From: Lacrimispora defluvii
Lineage (GTDB): Bacteria; Bacillota; Clostridia; Lachnospirales; Lachnospiraceae
DNA: 52,613 bases
Assembly (NCBI GenBank): GCA_013036995.1
Contig: JAAOXG010000033.1
Coordinates: 1 to 52,613, forward strand
Direction of reading: 5' to 3'
The notes beneath the pieces were generated by a model. The model had not been told where the DNA came from, did not search any database, and saw nothing but the letters and a program-made list of their open reading frames with translations. Each line of letters opens with the position of its first letter. The stretch's first letter is position 1. The translations under genes and the position numbers were made by a program. Shown in pieces: positions 44,654 to 52,389 of this stretch.

Positions 44654-46582
44654 TTAATTTTTCTTTCCGTAAGGTTTAAATGCACGGCCGGTTCCACGGT
44701 AGAAACGGCTGAATAATTCATAATATTCCAGACGAAGGACCTGAATTCCCACAATCAGTCCTTCCATGCCGCAGACAAATAAGTTGCCTAAGATCACGCC
44801 AAACCAGTTGGGGTTGCCGGCCTCTGCTCCGGAAAGCATTAATACAACTCCCATCATGGCAGCATGGCTGATTGCAAAAGCGCCAACTCTGACAAAGGAA
44901 AGTGTATTGGAAAAATAGCTTAAGAGAACTTCAAACAGTTCGAAAAATCCCTGTATTACAAACATCCCCCTGCCTTCCGGCAGTCCCGCCGCTTTGCGCT
45001 CCAGCAGGGCGGTAAGCGGTTCTTTAAAGAATATAAGGAGAAGCGGAAGCCCGAACATTAAAATTAAAATTGCGGATGCCGGTATTGGATTACCTGTCAT
45101 GTAAAGAACAATGGTAAGGACAAGGCTTGCATAAAAGACAAGTCCGGCGGCACCGTTGGTATCAAAAAACGTTCGCTCCGGATCATGCGACCGGATGCTG
45201 TTTATGATATTGAGTATCATGGTAAGAAGTATGATCCCCATACCAATGCAAATTGCAGCAATAAATACGGTATTCAGTTTACCGATAAAAGGCAGATTGG
45301 TCATATGCTCCATTGGACGCAGCCATACGGCATGAATCACATCCTCAAATCCAAATACGCTGCCAAACAGGAACCCGAATATGGTGGAAAAGAATCCGCA
45401 GCAGGATATGATGGCAGCCAGGCTGGCCTTTTTCAGACGGAAAAGAAGAAATCCGCCAAAGAGGAGGCAAAGTCCCTGACCAACATCCCCGAACATGAAA
45501 CCAAACAGGAATGAATAAGTAATTCCGATGAGAATCGTAGGATCGATCTCATTATATGCGGGAAGACCATACATTTTTATAAACAGCTCAAATGGCTGAA
45601 ATAGCCGGGGATTTAACAGCTTTGTGGGAGGCTCGCTCATAATGTTGCTGTGATCATCTTCCACGATGCAGAAAGTCTTCTCATCATTGGAGATTTCTTT
45701 CTGGAATGCCCTGGCGTCCCGGAAGCTCATCCAGCCGCAGAGAATGTAAAAGGTATTGATATTCTGCTTGGTGCAGGCAGCAAGCTTTCTCACGTTAAAG
45801 TTAGTGGAAAAGGTTTCCAGACGGTTTAGTGCGGATAACAGGTCAGCGCGTCTTGTATCCAGTATCTGCTCCAGATTCTTTTTAATGGCATTCTGTTCTG
45901 TCTCAAGTACCTTTATTTTACCCTGCAGGGTATGAATGGCATGGGAAGGAGTACCTTTATACTCGTCAGGCACAAAGAATCGTTCGAAATGCATGGACGA
46001 ATATATAGCATCAATCTGATTAGAGATTGTATCTGGGACAAAGTAAACCAGCCAGACGTATTCTGAATCTTCCCGGCATTTATAAAGGACTGTGTCTATG
46101 GTGTCATAAACGTAGCTTTCGAATTTGTTGTAGTATTCATGTAAAATTCGTCCGAAACGGAATTTGATGTACTTAAAATGCAATATGGAACTCAAATCGT
46201 AATTAAGTCCCGTAAACGGTATTATTTTTTCCAGAGACTGGTTTAAGGCATCAATTTTTTCCTGGTATTCTGCCTGTGCAGTGGTCAGTTCTTCCACCTG
46301 AGATCCAATTTCCTCAACTGTTCTGACCGCTTCTTCAATTGATACATCCTTTAAGTTTGTATCCGTAATGTTATCAGGAAGAAGTCTGGACAACTCCTGG
46401 GCGTGCTGATATGTGTCCTTATATGGATTGGTTTCGATATAAGGCCGTAAATCTTTTACTGTTTTCAACTCGGACAACGCATTCTCTAAATGAATCTCAT
46501 ATTTGGACAGATAGGTATCTATGACCCGGTCAATATCCTCTTTTGGTCCCGTAATACTTAAAAACTTCATTTTTTCAATCAC
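44654..46582 (-). CDS. ntpI: V-type ATPase subunit I (a subunit)
   Basis: This 642-residue subunit has a cytoplasmic N-terminal half (1-335, helical with long coiled-coil arms) and seven to eight membrane helices in the C-terminal half. These include the GDVGQGL stretch, and SNTLSFVRVGAFAISHAAMM, which carries the essential arginine facing the K ring. It forms the ion half-channels. The GTG at 46582 is used; an ATG at 46570 is too far from the purine-rich site. Confidence 0.94.
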   Translation of the reverse strand: MIEKMKFLSITGPKEDIDRVIDTYLSKYEIHLENALSELKTVKDLRPYIETNPYKDTYQHAQELSRLLPDNITDTNLKDVSIEEAVRTVEEIGSQVEELTTAQAEYQEKIDALNQSLEKIIPFTGLNYDLSSILHFKYIKFRFGRILHEYYNKFESYVYDTIDTVLYKCREDSEYVWLVYFVPDTISNQIDAIYSSMHFERFFVPDEYKGTPSHAIHTLQGKIKVLETEQNAIKKNLEQILDTRRADLLSALNRLETFSTNFNVRKLAACTKQNINTFYILCGWMSFRDARAFQKEISNDEKTFCIVEDDHSNIMSEPPTKLLNPRLFQPFELFIKMYGLPAYNEIDPTILIGITYSFLFGFMFGDVGQGLCLLFGGFLLFRLKKASLAAIISCCGFFSTIFGFLFGSVFGFEDVIHAVWLRPMEHMTNLPFIGKLNTVFIAAICIGMGIILLTMILNIINSIRSHDPERTFFDTNGAAGLVFYASLVLTIVLYMTGNPIPASAILILMFGLPLLLIFFKEPLTALLERKAAGLPEGRGMFVIQGFFELFEVLLSYFSNTLSFVRVGAFAISHAAMMGVVLMLSGAEAGNPNWFGVILGNLFVCGMEGLIVGIQVLRLEYYELFSRFYRGTGRAFKPYGKKN

Positions 46583-46599
46583 AGGAAAAGCTACCCCCT

Positions 46600-47646
46600 T
46601 TACTGTTTAACTACATAGGAGATAATTTCTTCCGGCTTCAGCTGATACCGGATACTCTCTATGAGTGTTATTATTTTTTGAATTTCCTCCTCCTTTAAAT
46701 AAAGATAGGAATTTAATGTTGCGATGGAATACGGATTCTGTCTGCTTGTGGAACGGTATATCTTATCAAGAACCTCACTGGTAAGCTGCTCTAAATCCGG
46801 TTTCTCTCTTACATCCATATCTGCCTTCTGACCGTAATAGGTAGTTTTAAGGACAGCAAAAAATTCATCCATAGTCCCGGATTCTACCAGCTTCGCAGTC
46901 TGATCCTTTTTTAAATGATAATGAAAAGGTATAAGAAGTGCATATATATCAGCGGAATTCAAGTGGTAATATTTAAGAGAACGGTATATCCACTGAATAT
47001 TGAGCAAATCCAGTTTACTGCCAAAACATTGGATTAAAAGCTCCTGGGACTTTTTGTTTAAGTATTTACTCATTACTTTCCAAATTGATTTAAAATAAAG
47101 CAGATCCAGATGTACCTCATAATCGAACAGTGTGGTTTCTGTTCCTTCTTCCAAATGAATCAGAAGATCGTAATAGATGGAGCCCTCCAGATTTGCAATA
47201 AATTCATGTAAATTTGCGGAAGAGGAAAGCTTCATTAAATCCAGAGAAGAATGTTTGAAAAAAAAGTCTCTGAACACAGAAAGATCGATATCCAGCTGGT
47301 TACGTCCCATGGCGTTACGGAAACATTTTTTCAGGATATCGATTTCAAAGTGCATAAAATATAAATCAAGGAATTTACGCTGAGTTAAGTTGGAAAAACG
47401 GTAGAGCTTTGCAAAATCCTGGTACAGGGACAGGATAAGCCGCTGTTCAATCGCACCCCGGTGAAGTTTTTCATCATCCACATCGGAAAACAAGCCCTCA
47501 TAGGCTTTTAAATGTCTTAAATACTCCACTGCATCGGAAACTGTTTCAAGAGCAGCCATATCACGGAACTGGCTGTCGGAGATCAGATGGCTTTCCATCG
47601 CCCGTACCTTGGTGGTCAAACCGCTGTAGGATAACAGATTTCCCAT
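46600..47646 (-). CDS. ntpC: V-type ATPase subunit C (d-type)
   Basis: This 348-residue helical protein is the socket that connects the central shaft to the K ring (equivalent to eukaryotic subunit d). The stretches LLSYSGLTTKVRAMESHLIS at the start, YLRHLKAYEGLF and DLLNIQWIYRSLKYYH are typical. AGGAGTGATTCC precedes the ATG. It lies 4 bases after the G/H gene. Confidence 0.93.
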   Translation of the reverse strand: MGNLLSYSGLTTKVRAMESHLISDSQFRDMAALETVSDAVEYLRHLKAYEGLFSDVDDEKLHRGAIEQRLILSLYQDFAKLYRFSNLTQRKFLDLYFMHFEIDILKKCFRNAMGRNQLDIDLSVFRDFFFKHSSLDLMKLSSSANLHEFIANLEGSIYYDLLIHLEEGTETTLFDYEVHLDLLYFKSIWKVMSKYLNKKSQELLIQCFGSKLDLLNIQWIYRSLKYYHLNSADIYALLIPFHYHLKKDQTAKLVESGTMDEFFAVLKTTYYGQKADMDVREKPDLEQLTSEVLDKIYRSTSRQNPYSIATLNSYLYLKEEEIQKIITLIESIRYQLKPEEIISYVVKQ

Positions 47647-47650
47647 GGAA

Positions 47651-47962
47651 TCACTCCTTTATCATGTTATTGAATAGTTCCTCTGCATATTGGGTATGAT
47701 GGACTTCAAAGTTTTTTTCCATAGCCTTCAGGATTTCCTGCAACTCATCCCTCTGTTTCTTTAAGCGTTGATTCATTTTGATTTCCATACCTGCTCTCAG
47801 TTTCTCTATTTCTTTTTCTGTTTCTTGTTCCAGCTGGGCATCAAATGCAGCAGTGCGTTCATCCATTTCATTTGCAAACGCTTTTTTCTGTTCATTGGCA
47901 TGTTCCATGATGGAAGTGGCAGCTGATTCGATCTCAGATATTTTATCAATCACAACATCCAT
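47651..47962 (-). CDS. V-type ATPase subunit G/H (peripheral stalk)
   Basis: This 103-residue protein is almost entirely a charged helix (ESAATSIMEHANEQKKAF and LEQETEKEIEKLRAGMEI), as expected for the stalk subunit that pairs with E in a coiled coil. It is the first gene of the operon, which fits the usual bacterial order. An AAAGGAGGG precedes its ATG. Confidence 0.85.
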   Translation of the reverse strand: MDVVIDKISEIESAATSIMEHANEQKKAFANEMDERTAAFDAQLEQETEKEIEKLRAGMEIKMNQRLKKQRDELQEILKAMEKNFEVHHTQYAEELFNNMIKE

Positions 47963-48080
47963 TTTTTGCCCTCCTTTTGTGAATAGTGAACTAAAATAAA
48001 AAGGTTCTAATTATTAATAATACTACAATTAAAAAAAATTTCCATAGGAATTTGGAAAAAAACAAATAGTAGTCTGAATT

Positions 48081-48105
48081 TTGACATAAATATAAAGTAT
48101 GTCAA
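48081..48105. promoter_or_regulatory. Perfect 8-bp inverted repeat upstream of the ATPase operon
   Basis: TTGACATA (48081-48088) and TATGTCAA (48098-48105) are exact reverse complements with a 9-base spacer. They lie about 120 bases before the first ATPase gene. The minus-strand TTGACA at 48105-48100 could serve as a -35 box, but its -10 match is poor. An operator for a dimeric repressor is the likelier reading. Confidence 0.45.
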
Positions 48106-48137
48106 CCGTACTATACTTATGCATTATATACATAAAA

Positions 48138-48173
48138 AAGCGAAGATCAAAAGCAGCTTTTGATTCTTCGCTT
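48138..48173. terminator. Terminator of the DUF4145-SH3 gene
   Basis: AAGCGAAGATCAAAAGC and GCTTTTGATTCTTCGCTT pair with one bulge. The hairpin is directly beyond the stop of the minus-strand gene at 48181, and the minus strand continues with TTTTTTATG. Confidence 0.8.
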
Positions 48174-48180
48174 AATAATA

Positions 48181-49260
48181 TTATTGACTTGCAGCTTTGG
48201 TGGTTTCGGAAGCCGATTCTGATTCTGATTTACCAGTTCCTTCTGTGATGGTTAAAAATTCTGTTGCTACGTAGGCCTGTTTCCCTTCAAACGTGATAAC
48301 GGTCCATTTATCATCATAGGTATCAACGTACTCCACAACAGTACCAGACGCAAGGCTACCAAGCTTTGTGCTGTCAGAAGCAGGTTTGGACCGGACATTA
48401 AGTTTACTTTTAGTTGTATAAACTTTTGGAGGCTCTGTTTCTGTTTCCGCAGGCTCAGTGTCAACTTCCGCAGTGGTAGATATTGGCTCTGAAGTAACCT
48501 CTGAAGAAATCTCTGTAGGTACGGTCTCATTCTTTTTATCTTTCCCTGGTATCAGCTTTACAATAATCAGCACGACAACAAAAAGAAGTAAAAATATAAG
48601 AAGCGGCTTTAATAAACCGGATAAATCAGAACGTCTATTTTTGATTCGGCGTCGGCTTCTGTTTTGAGGAGCCGGGCGTCTGTCATTCCTTGGGGCAGTG
48701 CCCTGGGGTGGCCTTTGACCTGATCTGGAACCAGAACTCTGTGATGCTCTGCGGGAAGAACCGGTATTGGCTCTTTGAGGCGTTCCAGTTCTTCTGGGCT
48801 CGTCTGCCGTAGCGGCAGTTCTCTGGGAGGCGGCTCTTGATGCGATGGGAGCGGCCTGTACACCTGCAGTGCGTGGTTTCTGGGCATGTGAACTCTGATT
48901 GCTTTTATGAAATGCGTTTGTAAAGGCAGTAACTTCAATAGAAATCAGTTTACAGGCTTCCGAAGCATCATAGGGACTGTCATTGCCTTCATGTACTGCT
49001 TTATTACCAAGTACCCGGATCCGATGGTAGTGATCTTTGACCGCCTGGGAAATAAATCGTCCTTCATATAACTGGTCAATGCTGTCTGCCAGATCGGTTT
49101 CCACAATCAAAGCCTTTTCGGCAAGAAAATGAATCATATATTCCAGAGTCTGGCGAGCTTTGATCATGACCATGTTATACTGCTTCTGGTTCATAAGTGC
49201 CTCGGTTTCCCTCAAACCCTGCTGGATTTTGATCCAGAGACTGTTATCTGTAGTTCCCAT
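48181..49260 (-). CDS. DUF4145-like membrane protein with extracellular SH3 domain
   Basis: This 359-residue protein starts from the ATG at 49260 with AAGGAGG upstream. Residues 1-120 resemble the DUF4145 helical domain (ARQTLEYMIHFLAEKA and RIRVLGNKAVHEG). Residues 120-210 are a low-complexity Arg/Ser/Pro/Gln linker. A membrane helix (about 218-238) follows, then a Thr/Glu-rich stretch and a bacterial SH3 domain (KLNVRSKPASDSTKLGSLA ... YVATEFL). The topology suggests an internal N-terminus and a wall-binding domain outside. DUF4145 domains also occur beside restriction enzymes, but nothing here points to defence. Confidence 0.8.
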   Translation of the reverse strand: MGTTDNSLWIKIQQGLRETEALMNQKQYNMVMIKARQTLEYMIHFLAEKALIVETDLADSIDQLYEGRFISQAVKDHYHRIRVLGNKAVHEGNDSPYDASEACKLISIEVTAFTNAFHKSNQSSHAQKPRTAGVQAAPIASRAASQRTAATADEPRRTGTPQRANTGSSRRASQSSGSRSGQRPPQGTAPRNDRRPAPQNRSRRRIKNRRSDLSGLLKPLLIFLLLFVVVLIIVKLIPGKDKKNETVPTEISSEVTSEPISTTAEVDTEPAETETEPPKVYTTKSKLNVRSKPASDSTKLGSLASGTVVEYVDTYDDKWTVITFEGKQAYVATEFLTITEGTGKSESESASETTKAASQ

Positions 49261-49507
49261 GTATTTCCTCCTTTGCAAAACGGTTATATCCTAATATACA
49301 GACATTATACTAGATTATAGTAAATTGCGCACCTGTTATTTTATTGATTTTGAATTTGTAAGAGAAAATTAAAAAACATATGAGGGGCACTCATAAATAG
49401 GAGGAGTAACTTGCGCATTTTATATTCTATATGATACAATCTATCTGCCATACGCCATTAAGGCATTGAATTGAATTGGAAAGATGATTAATTGGAGGAA
49501 TAAAGAT

Positions 49508-50143
49508 ATGAGGCTACGTCACATCCCCGGATCGGAAGAGGAAATTGCTGCGAGTCCTTATGTAATCCAGAACCCGTCTGGGAAAAAAGGATGCTGGAAG
49601 GATGTATTTGGTAATGAAAACCCAATAGAAATAGAAATCGGTATGGGAAAAGGCCGTTTTATTATGGAACTGGCTGCACTTCATCCGAATATTAATTATG
49701 TTGGTATTGAACGGTATCCCAGTGTTTTACTCCGGGGATTACAGAAACGGGCAGATTTGGAGTTGAATAACATTTACTTCATGTGCGTTGATGCCAAGAA
49801 TCTGGCTGAAATTTATGCGCCGGGTGAGGTTGAAAAAATCTATCTCAATTTTTCAGATCCATGGCCGAAGGACCGTCATGAAAAGCGCAGGCTTACTTCT
49901 GAAGATTTTATGGCAGTATATAATCAGATTTTAAGACCAGATGGTGTAGTGGAATTTAAAACCGATAACAGGGGATTGTTTGATTATTCTCTGGAAGCCA
50001 TTCCAAGAGCAGGATGGAAGATAGAAGACTTCACATATGATTTGCATCACAGTGAAATGGGAATCGGTAATGTAATGACGGAATATGAAGAGAAATTTTC
50101 ATCAAAAGGAAATCCTATTTATAAGCTGATCGCCTGTCGATAA
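49508..50143 (+). CDS. trmB: tRNA (guanine-N7)-methyltransferase
   Basis: This 211-residue enzyme methylates G46 in the variable loop of tRNAs using S-adenosylmethionine. The start is the ATG at 49508 behind GGAGG. The cofactor loop EIGMGKGRF, the NYVGIERYP segment, the signature FSDPWPKDRHEKRRLT, and the C-terminal EYEEKFSSKGNPIYKL are all present. A short terminator follows, then a small unknown gene and tRNA-Lys. Confidence 0.95.
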   Translation: MRLRHIPGSEEEIAASPYVIQNPSGKKGCWKDVFGNENPIEIEIGMGKGRFIMELAALHPNINYVGIERYPSVLLRGLQKRADLELNNIYFMCVDAKNLAEIYAPGEVEKIYLNFSDPWPKDRHEKRRLTSEDFMAVYNQILRPDGVVEFKTDNRGLFDYSLEAIPRAGWKIEDFTYDLHHSEMGIGNVMTEYEEKFSSKGNPIYKLIACR

Positions 50144-50157
50144 TCTAAAAATTAATT

Positions 50158-50192
50158 ACCGGTCTTCTTTCTATAACCAGGAGGCCGGTTTT
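50158..50192 (+). terminator. Terminator after trmB
   Basis: ACCGGTCTTC (50158-50167) pairs with GGAGGCCGGT (50180-50189) using G-T pairs, followed by TTT. Confidence 0.7.
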
Positions 50193-50231
50193 GCATATAA
50201 TAAAGCAAAAGGTGAGGCAGGTGAGCGTACC

Positions 50232-50384
50232 ATGGGAATGAAAGATAAGGTAACAAACAAGCTTTTGCAGGCAACCAGCGATAAAACTGAGCTGAATAAG
50301 AAAATGCTCGCATGGAACAAATCTTTTGTGGAAGTGAACAAAACACTGGGTGGAAATATTAAAAAAAGTACAAATAATAAATAA
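50232..50384 (+). CDS. Small hypothetical protein (50 residues)
   Basis: The frame runs from the ATG at 50232 (AGGTGAG seven bases upstream) to the TAA at 50384 and encodes 50 residues. It is lysine- and asparagine-rich (MGMKDKVTNKLLQATSDKTE, then LNKKMLAWNKSFVEVNKTLG). One amphipathic helix is likely in the first 35 residues, with no membrane segment or Cys. I do not recognise it. It lies between trmB and tRNA-Lys with no other gene in the gap, and its ribosome site is moderate. Confidence 0.5.
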   Translation: MGMKDKVTNKLLQATSDKTELNKKMLAWNKSFVEVNKTLGGNIKKSTNNK

Positions 50385-50420
50385 ATTCGAAAAAGTTGTA
50401 AATATTTTGTAAAAAAGGTG

Positions 50421-50449
50421 TTGACTTTTGCTGAATACGGTTATATAAT
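50421..50449 (+). promoter_or_regulatory. tRNA-Lys promoter
   Basis: TTGACT (50421-50426) and TATAAT (50444-50449) are spaced by 17 bases, and the tRNA begins 47 bases after the -10 box. This is a near-consensus sigma-A promoter. Confidence 0.85.
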
Positions 50450-50495
50450 TACACACGTGCTTGAGACAAGAGCACACCGAAAAAACGAAAGACAA

Positions 50496-50568
50496 GCGCC
50501 TTTAGCTCAGTTGGTAGAGCAGTAGACTCTTAATCTATTTGTCCAGGGTTCGAGTCCCTGAAGGCGCA
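50496..50568 (+). tRNA. tRNA-Lys (CUU)
   Basis: This 73-base tRNA has acceptor strands GCGCCTT and AAGGCGC closed at the ends, D arm AGCTCAGTTGGTAGAGCA, anticodon loop CTCTTAA with anticodon CTT, T arm AGGGTTCGAGTCCCT and discriminator A. The CCA is not encoded. The structure is complete, so this is a working gene for lysine AAG codons. It stands alone behind a strong promoter. Confidence 0.96.
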
Positions 50569-50570
50569 CT

Positions 50571-50735
50571 AAAAAAGTACTGGTTTTGCAGACGGAGAGC
50601 TGCGGGGTCGGTGCTTTTCCTTTGTGTAAAAATAATGGTCGGAATCTATTTGTCCTTTGGTAAGGGCTTAAGGGTAAAAAAAGTACTGTCTTTGACGGCT
50701 GCGGGCGTCGGGGACAGTACTTCTTTTTTGTACTG
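50571..50735 (+). terminator. Two related terminators after tRNA-Lys
   Basis: Copy 1 (50571-50630) starts with AAAAAAGTACTGG and closes with TCGGTGCTTTT, with an inner GCAG/CTGC pairing. Copy 2 (50677-50731) starts with AAAAAAGTACTG and closes with GACAGTACTTCTTTTTT, a perfect 10-bp outer stem with inner GACG/CGTC. The two share the stem sequence and an inner GACGG/CTGCGGG layout, so they look like a duplicated unit. Copy 2 is the stronger. Confidence 0.8.
50643..50655 (+). repeat. 13-bp copy of the tRNA-Lys anticodon-arm segment
   Basis: AATCTATTTGTCC (50643-50655) repeats exactly bases 50532-50544 of the tRNA-Lys gene. The distances from each copy to the following AAAAAAGTACTG are 39 and 34 bases. 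This fits a decayed tandem duplication of the tRNA-terminator unit. Confidence 0.6.
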
Positions 50736-50768
50736 GAAATTATTAATTGTTAAATTTCGTACTATATA

Positions 50769-50794
50769 AGAGTAGAGATTAATACCTCTATTCT
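50769..50794 (+). other. Hairpin at the left of the IS110 element
   Basis: AGAGTAGAG (50769-50777) pairs with CTCTATTCT (50786-50794), with an 8-base loop and one G-T pair, followed by TATTTTTTTG. It may be a terminator ahead of the element or the first stem of its structured left end. Confidence 0.5.
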
Positions 50795-50816
50795 TATTTT
50801 TTTGTTATGATGAGCT

Positions 50817-50945
50817 TGATTGGTTAACGTCCTAAATTTGGGATCCTCTCCCGTAACTGAAAGTGTTAACTATCACTCATTATCATGAATTCGATTTAGC
50901 AAGTTGGGATTCGCTCCCGTGTAAATAACGAAACTGAATAGATAC
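50817..50945 (+). ncRNA. Candidate bridge RNA region of the IS110 element
   Basis: The non-coding left end contains two copies of a hairpin module: TTGGGATCCTCTCCCGT (50838-50854) and TTGGGATTCGCTCCCGT (50904-50920). They differ at two loop positions and lie 66 bases apart. The first sits inside an outer stem made by TGAT+GTTAAC (50817-50828) and GTTAAC+ATCA (50865-50875). IS110-group elements are known to carry a bridge RNA upstream of the transposase with two similar loops, one for target and one for donor DNA. The match here is structural and inferred; no RNA ends can be set. Confidence 0.5.
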
Positions 50946-50990
50946 TGAGTGTTGGAGCCAATCATAACAATACACAAAGGAGTTATCATT

Positions 50991-52187
50991 ATGATCGCAG
51001 TTGGAATTGATGTTTCCAAGTTCAAAAGTACCGTTGCCGTAATAGATTCGGATGGCCAGATTCTGCTCAAACCCAGGGACTATAACCATACTGTAAGTGA
51101 TATGCTAAATCTCATTACTTTAATTAATAGCTATCCACAGGATGTAAAGGTTGCCATGGAAGCCACTGGTCATTATCATTACCCTATCCTCAAAGTTCTG
51201 TTAGAGGAAAACATATACGTCTCTTTGATCAATCCCTATTTAATGAAAAAGTATGGTGACAACAGCATTCGAAAAGGAAAAACTGATAAAAAGGACGCTA
51301 TGCGTATCGCCTTTTATGTTATTGAAAAATCTTATCTGTTAAAGCCATATACAGTAACTGATCAGAAGTATAGTGATTTGAAGTTCTTATCTCGCCAATA
51401 TCAACAATCTATTACACTTAAGACTAAGGCCAGAATACAACTGAATAATCTGCTTGATGAAATCATGCCAGGCATACAAAAACTTTTTTCCTCCAATAAT
51501 GCTGTAAGTCCTACCCAGAACCTCTTTCTGGACTTCCTCGAAAAATATGAAAGCTTTGATAAAATAAGGAACATGGGAGAAAAACGGTTTATTAGCAGTT
51601 TTTCTAAATTTGCTGTTAAAAGGCGTACTCGTAATACCCAGTACAAGGCACTTGCAATCTATGAGCTTGCCAGTAACAGTATAACCACTCGTGATTCTGA
51701 TACTAGTACCCTTATTGCCCTAAATCAATGTATATCAGTTCTGCGGCAATGTACAGAATCTACCAATAATCTGCTCGCTCAAATGCATTCTATCGCCTTT
51801 ACCATGACCGAATACTCAACCATAAGGGCAATGAACGGAGTCGGCAATAAGCTTGCTCCACAACTTATTGCTGAGATTGGTGATGTCCGCAGATTCACAA
51901 GTGCTAAAGCACTTAATGCTTATGCTGGCAATGATGCTCCAGCATATCAATCTGGTAATTTTGAGGGAACTAATCGTCATATATCAAAACGTGGTTCTGC
52001 TCCTTTAAGGAAAGCTTGTTATGAGGTTATGCAAGCTCTCAAACTTCATAAGTGCGAAGAGGATCCCATTTACCAATTTATGCTGAAAAAAGAAGCTGAA
52101 GGCAAACCTAAAAACGTAGCTAAAATGGCTGGTGTTAATAAATTTCTCCATATCTATTACGCACGAGTAATGGAATTGTACAAATAA
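50991..52187 (+). CDS. IS110-family transposase (bridge-RNA-guided type recombinase)
   Basis: This 398-residue protein starts from the ATG at 50991 with AAAGGAG upstream; a frame from 50949 has no such site. The N-terminal RuvC-like DEDD domain has the first Asp in VGIDVSK, Glu in AMEATGHYH, and the KTDKKDAMRIA motif with its aspartates. The C-terminal Transposase_20 domain has the stretch MNGVGNKLAPQLIAEIGDVRRF and the serine-bearing SGNFEGTNRHISKRGSAPLRK. All expected motifs are present and the frame is intact, so the element may be active. Confidence 0.92.
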   Translation: MIAVGIDVSKFKSTVAVIDSDGQILLKPRDYNHTVSDMLNLITLINSYPQDVKVAMEATGHYHYPILKVLLEENIYVSLINPYLMKKYGDNSIRKGKTDKKDAMRIAFYVIEKSYLLKPYTVTDQKYSDLKFLSRQYQQSITLKTKARIQLNNLLDEIMPGIQKLFSSNNAVSPTQNLFLDFLEKYESFDKIRNMGEKRFISSFSKFAVKRRTRNTQYKALAIYELASNSITTRDSDTSTLIALNQCISVLRQCTESTNNLLAQMHSIAFTMTEYSTIRAMNGVGNKLAPQLIAEIGDVRRFTSAKALNAYAGNDAPAYQSGNFEGTNRHISKRGSAPLRKACYEVMQALKLHKCEEDPIYQFMLKKEAEGKPKNVAKMAGVNKFLHIYYARVMELYK

Positions 52188-52203
52188 ATCCTTTATAGTC
52201 TTC

Positions 52204-52227
52204 AAATCTATTGAAATCAATAGGTTT
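52204..52227 (+). other. Hairpin at the right end of the IS110 element
   Basis: AAATCTATTG (52204-52213) pairs with CAATAGGTTT (52218-52227), loop AAAT, with one G-T pair. It lies 16 bases after the transposase stop and may be a terminator or part of the right end. Confidence 0.6.
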
Positions 52228-52389
52228 ATTTCCTATACCCTTTTTTATCTAAACATTTCTTTTAAAATCACTTGACAACTATTAGCAGGCTTTTTAACAA
52301 TTTTGTACAACCTAACATATATTAAATATGTAGTGAATTAAAAATTCATTAATAGTCTAATACAAATAAACATGTAGTGGGGGATAATT

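Larger units (their letters stand above)
50769..52230 (+). mobile_element. IS110-family insertion sequence
   Basis: One transposase gene (50991-52187) is preceded by about 200 bases of structured non-coding sequence and followed by a short hairpin end (52204-52227). There are no clear terminal inverted repeats, as is usual for IS110 elements. The exact ends are not determined; a left end near 50769-50820 and a right end near 52190-52260 are estimates. It lies between tRNA-Lys and the collagen-like gene. Confidence 0.75.
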
